DNA of 64,000 nt from Podochytrium sp. JEL0797 (lineage: Eukaryota > Chytridiomycota > Chytridiomycetes > Chytridiales > Chytriomycetaceae), in NCBI GenBank assembly GCA_027596195.1, contig JADGJG010000004.1, positions 62,001 through 126,000 of the forward strand, written 5' to 3'. The position numbers were made by a program, and so were the translations under genes. Below the pieces are notes generated by a model. That model worked only from the letters and a program-made list of their open reading frames with translations, was not told the origin of the DNA and ran no database searches. Of the stretch, positions 58,789 through 64,000 are shown piece by piece (the stretch's first letter is position 1; every line of letters begins with the position of its first letter).

Positions 58789-58990
58789 AAGCCATCAACG
58801 CCTCAATCCCTTCAGTCTCTCTCAACACATGTTGACACACCCATCGTCTGTGATAATCAAATTCTTCTCCAAACCACCCAGAACTCATAAACTCGTCGAC
58901 AATCAACTGCTTGTTCAAAGCGCGGGTGCTTTACGGGGTCTTTCATTGCGGGAATCAACTCGCCTTCAAAGGAAGTGTAAAAAAAGAAAA
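58789..58990 (-). pseudogene. Relic of the prolidase 3' end
   Basis: About 200 bp immediately 3' of the prolidase stop repeat the gene's last ~200 coding bases. In coding direction they read FEGELIPAMKDPVK (parent FIEGVLIPAMEDPVK), then after a frameshift LNKQLIVDEFMSS, and finally IEALMA and TGA as in the parent. Several indels break the frame. Confidence 0.88.
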
Positions 58991-59041
58991 AGGCTCGGAT
59001 ATTCAGTATTTATTTTAACAAGGTTTGCCTGCACTCCCCCT

Positions 59042-60645
59042 TCAAGCCATCAACGCCTCAATCTCTTCAATCTCTCTCGGCACCTCCGACATGTTGATGC
59101 ACCCATCCTCCGTGATAATCAAGTTCTCCTCCAACCTCACACCCCCAAAGCTCATAAACTCGTCGAGAATCAACTGCTTGTTCAAATGCGCACCCTTCAC
59201 GGGGTCCTCCATGGCAGGAATCAACACGCCTTCAATAAAGTAACAACCAGGTTCCGAAGTGAGCACCATACCGGCTTCCAACCTGCGGTGCAGCCGCAAC
59301 GAGCTCAACCCAGGGCGAGTTTCACGCGTACGGTCAGTAGGGTACCCGCCGACATCGTGGGTGTCCATTCCGAGCATGTGGCCGAGGCCGTGGGGCATGA
59401 ACAAGGCGCCGATGGAGAGGTCGAATACCTCTTGCAGTGACTTCCCGTTCAACAAGATCACGTTCATTTCAACGAGTTGCTTCACAATCTCCTTTTCCGC
59501 GAGCAAGTGCAGGTCTGTCCATTCGCATCCAGCACGGATCGTTTTGCGAACGGCGGTGAGAGCGTTCAACACGGCCGTGTAGACTCCGCGTTGGTTTTTG
59601 GTGAATTTGCCGTTGGCAGGGTACGAGCACGTGATGTCACTCGCGTAGCAGTGGTATTCGGCGCCCATATCCAACAAACACATGTCACCGTCGTTGATGC
59701 GCTTGTCGTTGGGTGCACCCGCGTGTCCGTAGTGCAACACAGCGCCGTTGGCTCCGGATCCGCAGATGCAGGTGTATGGGGTGTATCGACACCCGCCTTC
59801 GAAGCCGCAGTATCCGTTGAAGAGGGCTTCTTGTTGGAATTCCATCATTCCTGGTTTTGTGGATTTGAGGACGTGGATGTGGGCTTGGGAGGCGAGGAGG
59901 TTGATGTGGCGCATGAGGGATTGTTCGTGCGGGGTTTTGATGATACGGGAGTCGACCATGACGCGGAAGAGGGGGGTGGAGAGGGTAGAGTGTGGGGTTT
60001 TGAGGAGGGGGGTGGTGTTGAGGGTGACGATTTCGCGTTTCGAGTCGGTGTTGAGGCCGGAGAGGATGTGGACGTCGGAGGCTGATATTTTTTGTTGGTA
60101 GTGAGTAAACTGGGATAGAACAGAAGAACAAAAAAGAGAGAATCAATACCCTTTGTGGCGGCAAACACAGCGTCCAATTCGTCCACAAAATGGACCTCAT
60201 CGATGCCGTACTTTTTCTTGTAACCCTCTGGCGGCACAATCTTGCCACACCAAAGCTCGTACTCAGCACCAAGGCGGGGGATGAACAGGTGCGATTTCGA
60301 AGTGGCAAAGTCGAGCATCCCAAACAAGTCGGGCTCGTTGACCCCAAAAAGGTAGAAGAAGTACGATTCTTGGCGGAAGAGGTGTTCGTGGTCGGTATCG
60401 TGGCTATACCGTTTAATGAGTTAATATATAACAACTTGATGGTGAACAAAAAAGACTCACCGGAACTCGCTCTCGCCTCCCTTCAACAGCGCAACCCCAG
60501 AAGTGACCCCACTGGCTTTCATGCCAGCAAACACCTTGGCGCGGTTGGCAGAGTGGAGCAATGCGTAGTCAATGTTGGGTTCGGTGTACATTTCGGGGGT
60601 TGTTTTTTTTGGAAGAAGTCGGAACCGGAAGAGTTCCGGAATCAT
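59042..60645 (-). CDS. PEPD: Xaa-Pro dipeptidase (prolidase)
   Basis: Metallopeptidase that cleaves dipeptides ending in proline. Exons in coding order: 60461-60645, 60150-60403, 59042-60081; 492 residues, normal for the family. N-terminal domain: FRQESYFFYLFGV. Catalytic creatinase fold: LHYGHAGAPND, LLDMGAEYHCYASDITC (metal-binding Asp), HGLGHMLGMDTHDVGG (metal-binding His), SEPGCYFIE and GGVRLEENLIIT (metal-binding Glu). ATG 60645 gives MIPELFRFRLLPK; the second ATG a few codons later is also possible. The long last exon starts C-rich and ends G-rich. Confidence 0.95.
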
Positions 60646-61070
60646 CGCTTCTTTGAACCCTGGCAGTCATCGTATCGATTTTTACGCCACCAATACTACG
60701 CTGCCAATACGCCACCAAAGCGGTTGAGGAAGTGGGGTGGAGGATAAGATTTCCTTGTTGAGTTTGTTGTGCGTTGTGACTGCCGAATTTGAACGCGATT
60801 GGATGCACCATGGAAAAGAAAAATGAGAAATTGGACAAATGAGAGAAGAGGAACGCATTATTGTGTCAATATTCAAGAAGTTTTCCCTTTGGTTGCTTGG
60901 CCACTGTGAGTATGTGGACTCCTCGTTGGATCCTCCCGCTTCACAACTACCGCCCCCGACGATGTCTGCTAATCCACCGCCGTTGGTGCTGGTACCGCCG
61001 TGCGGAGCTGTCAAAGAAGTTGGAGAGATTAAATGCCATTAAAAGGGACCGAGTTTTTTAATGGCAAGAG

Positions 61071-61322
61071 ATGGTCGCGGAGTCGTTGATTATTGTGGCG
61101 ATTAAGAAGAATTGTGTGGGCAGATACGATTGGGAATTGCCGGCATTGATTCAGAATTTGAAAAGGTAAGATATTTGATGATTTTTTGAAACTATTCGCA
61201 AAATTGAAGACCTGTTTTTAAACAGCTACGCATATAATCATGCCTCCGCGGAGAAACCTCATTTTCTCCATCATAGCATTACGACGCGCGCCAAAGTTGG
61301 ATCCCATCCAGAACGCGTCTGA
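61071..61322 (+). CDS. Possible small two-exon gene
   Basis: 61071-61165 ends in a GTAAGA donor and joins in phase, over an intron ending TTTTTAAACAG, to 61226-61322 (63 residues: MVAESLIIVAIKKNCVGRYD ... KVGSHPERV). No domain is recognised. It may be a fragment of a larger gene. Confidence 0.25.
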
Positions 61323-62156
61323 ACGGGTCGGAAGAAAAAGCGGACTTCCAAGTGTCCGCCACAATCACTACTGTTGACGAAATACCGCACCTTTTTCATC
61401 CAATGTGGTTAGCGTATTCACTCCGCCAAAGGCCGGGTTGGAGGAAAGCTTTTGATGTTGGAGATGGGGATTTTATGCTGGCTCTCATCGAAGTGGGTGG
61501 GAAGGGTACTCGGCCTCATGAACCGGGTCGTTTCCACCGCAACCTTGGAGGGCAGCAGGGTGTGATTAATGGATGGATAAATACACATCGTTATTCCTTA
61601 TTGTTTCACGTTTACAGTCCATTCAGCAATTGGTTATTCCCAGAGCACAAACAGTGTAAATGATGCCGATCCTGGAAATTGATGCTCTTTTCTGCATCAA
61701 ACACGCTCGCCGTGCATGAACTCGCTACTTCAAAAAATGCATTGACGCAAGCGCATCGATTCAAACCTCTGTTGGAAATAATCCATTGCCCATCAAAATC
61801 AGGACAGTTGAGTAATTGATTCCCGCGTTTATTGATAGATATCGTCCGTGGTATTTATTATAGAAAACAAGAAATATAATAAAAAGATAATTACGTTTAT
61901 TACGCGACGATACACAAAACTTAAAAACAGAATTAAGGGTTGTATACGGGAGGAAAACAGGGGATAAACACACAAAAAAAGCCATACGCCGCGCATAGCC
62001 GAACACACCCACACCACAGCGAAAAAACACAACACACTCAGAGATAGAAAAAAACATACGGAAAAAAAAGATAACTGAAACCCAGGGGAAGGAGCACGTG
62101 AAGGGGGGGGGCGAGGGAAACAAAGATGTAATGCACAAGCAATATCACCAGCGCGA
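61323..62156. other. Intergenic, 3' flank of the RRM-Pumilio gene
   Basis: The right half is A/T-rich and probably 3' UTR of the minus-strand gene ending at 62157. An open plus frame from about 61352 to 61663 (DEIPHLFHPMWLAYSLRQRP) lacks an ATG and any recognised match. Confidence 0.4.
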
Positions 62157-63897
62157 CTATTGACGGTAACCTTGAAACTGCTGCTGCTGCTGCGAATACC
62201 CTCCATAATACTGTTGCTGCATCTGCTGCCCATACCCTCCCGCCATCATCTGCTGCTGCTGCTGCACCCCACTCCCCCCACCATACCCACGCCCCTGCCC
62301 AAACTCCTGTTGTCTATAATACCCATCGCTCTCTCCACCCGCATACCCAAAATGCCCAGCACCTCCACCAATCCCCGGCGTCAACGGCGACACAACCTCC
62401 TGTCCGTACCCCCCACCACCGTCCATATACAACCCGGAAGGAACCCCAGCAACCTCCTCCACAATCCGCTTATACGCCATCGGATTCGTCTTGACCTCCA
62501 ACATCCCCGACAAACAAGCGCGAACGCGGTCCGCGAAACGGACACGTTCTTCGTTAGACACGCATCCAGCGGACAGGATTTTTTGGACGACAGAGACACC
62601 TTGAATATGATCGGATAAAATTTCGCGGAGGTTGGAACCCGAGCCGGGTCCCGTTTGGGAGTCGTAGTCGTGGAAAAAGATTTCATGGAGGATCATGTCG
62701 CGCGCGTCCAATTCGACACGTTGATTGACTACCCAAAAAACCACGAATCAGCACTTTGAACCTCCTAGACAAATAACCAAAAAAACTCACCAAGCTTCAA
62801 AATCGTAGCACCCCCCAACTTGTGTCTACACAAGGCCGGCACATCCCCCACAACCTTGGCCGCCACAACGCGATACCTCCCCGGCAACGAACTCGCATCC
62901 ACCAACCACGCCACAACCAAACTCCCATTCACATTCGTCACCAACGCTGCAACACTTCTCGTCACCGCCATCGCAACCTGCTTCTGCTGCCTCTTGGTAG
63001 TATACGAACTCTCCAAACAACTTCTCATCGCGCGGGCTCCAAACCGACCCGTCGAAATCTCAACACACCGACGTTCCATGGCGTCGAAAATGAATTGGTT
63101 GCCTTGAATTCCGAGTCTCAAGCAACACTGAATCACGTAGTTTCCAAACTGGTCCAAGAGCAGACAAGGCGCGTAGGGTTGCAACGAATCGACAATCAAT
63201 TGGGCTTCCAACGGTGTGCGGGCAGAGTCAATCACTTTTTGGACGACCCACGTGCCGTTTTTGTGGACCGACAGGGAAGCGAGGTAGGGACCGAGTTTTT
63301 CAATCAAGAGGGCGCGGTAGTGGTCGTTGGATTTTTCGACGAGTTTTTGGAGAACCACGTTGCCAATGTAATCTGAGCGACCCCCGCAACGTGAAAATTG
63401 AGCTTCACCGCGCGCGATTCCGAAGCAAGGGAAAGACTCACCGGTACACAACTCGACCGCCTCTTCGTAACACTCATCGAAAATGAACATGACCTCCTCC
63501 TCATCCGTCATGGGATGTTCCAACCGCTTTCGCATCTCCCTCAAACGCGGTTGATCCACGCGACGGTTGGGATCCGGATCCGGAAGCGGGATCAAACTGG
63601 CCGCATACATTTCTAAACCCCAACGGTAGATTAGAAAACGTCTCACGCGCGAACCCAAAATCCAAAAAAAGGAAAAGACAAACCATCATGCCCACCCTCC
63701 TCCCCTTTCGCCGTCGACCCCGTCAACCCCCCAAATCCATTTACAGTCGAACCAGCAGCACCCTCCGCTTTGCTAGGAACCTTGGCGAACCCGACTTTAA
63801 TCGTCATTCCGTGCACTTCAAGCCCGTTCATGGATTGTTGCGCTTGCATCGCGTCAGGAAGGTTTTCAAAGTTGACAAAGCCGCATGATTTGTGTGT
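62157..63897 (-). CDS. RRM and Pumilio-repeat RNA-binding protein (JSN1/PUF1-like), 3' part
   Basis: The 5' end lies outside the window. Exons in coding order: 63684-63897, 63442-63612, 62791-63372, 62157-62728. The first visible exon ends an RRM (SCGFVNFE as RNP1, MNGLEVHGMTIKVGFAK). Pumilio repeats follow: YIGNVVLQKLVEK, NGTWVVQKVI, FGNYVIQCCL, GARAMRSCLE, NGSLVVAWL and HIQGVSVVQKIL. The tail is Gly/Gln/Tyr-rich. An RRM plus Puf repeats is the layout of yeast Jsn1/Puf1 and Puf2, which bind 3' UTRs. The upstream intron contains adjacent T and G homopolymers (63900-63928), where base counts may be unreliable. Confidence 0.88.
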
Positions 63898-64000
63898 CTG
63901 TTTTTTTTTTTTTTTTTTGGGGGGGGGGTCGTTAGGTTTACTGTGTGTGACTGTGACCAAAAAACGAAGGCAACAAGAAAACGCACCAGAACACGACAAG

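Noticed and set aside
62157..62340. GCTGCTGCTG-type repeats as a microsatellite of interest
   Set aside because: They encode the Gln-rich tail of the Pumilio protein in frame.
63900..63928. Adjacent T and G homopolymers as a transposon poly-A tail
   Set aside because: They fit a pyrimidine-rich intron end next to the 63897 acceptor; no element or target-site duplication is visible.

Overview
The window is nuclear DNA of a zoosporic (chytrid-like) fungus. Genes are split by short GT-AG introns, mostly 45-120 nt with CTAAC-like branch sites. A myosin-motor chitin synthase and two chitin/polysaccharide deacetylases point to a fungus. An RJL (RBJ-type) small GTPase and a TTLL9-type tubulin ligase, both linked to flagella, point to a zoosporic lineage. 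Gene models were built by hand from splice sites, reading phase and family motifs; for all multi-exon calls the summed exon length is a multiple of three unless stated.

Layout. 1-1689: 3' part of a SNF5/SMARCB1 homologue. 1828-3485: adenylosuccinate synthetase. 4.0-5.2 kb: scrambled relics of a ubiquitin protease and of the synthetase 3' end. 11446-5507 (-): motor-domain chitin synthase, divergent from biotin-protein ligase (11659-13717). 13865-17875: a fusion of four cNMP-binding domains, an F-box and leucine-rich repeats. 18648-19511: GNAT protein. 22187-20167 (-): HRD1 ubiquitin ligase, head to head with the RJL GTPase (22222-23328). 23380-24568: ArfGAP, followed by degraded repeats of its own 3' end. 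28834-26257 (-): coiled-coil protein kinase with decayed copies downstream. 33973-31892 (-): MICAL-type monooxygenase. 36555-35443 (-): SET protein. 37925-37182 (-): homeodomain protein.

39686-38263 (-), 45730-46893 and 47183-47805 hold a family of single-pass membrane proteins I cannot name. Among them lie a ubiquitin protease (42741-39919, -) and a CUE/Smr protein (42842-44380). Two tandem deacetylases occupy 50152-52982. Then follow a divergent G-alpha subunit (54912-56354), a TTLL9-like ligase (56738-58739), prolidase (60645-59042, -) and the 3' part of an RRM-Pumilio protein (63897-62157, -) that runs off the right edge.

Three window-wide patterns stand out. First, many exons of conserved genes begin with C-ending codons and finish with G-ending codons, and the pattern resets at introns. 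Second, at least eight genes have a decayed extra copy, usually of the 3' end, elsewhere in the window. Third, the palindrome ACGCGT occurs about fifty times by hand count, roughly three times the chance level. No tRNA, rRNA, CRISPR array or intact transposon was seen.
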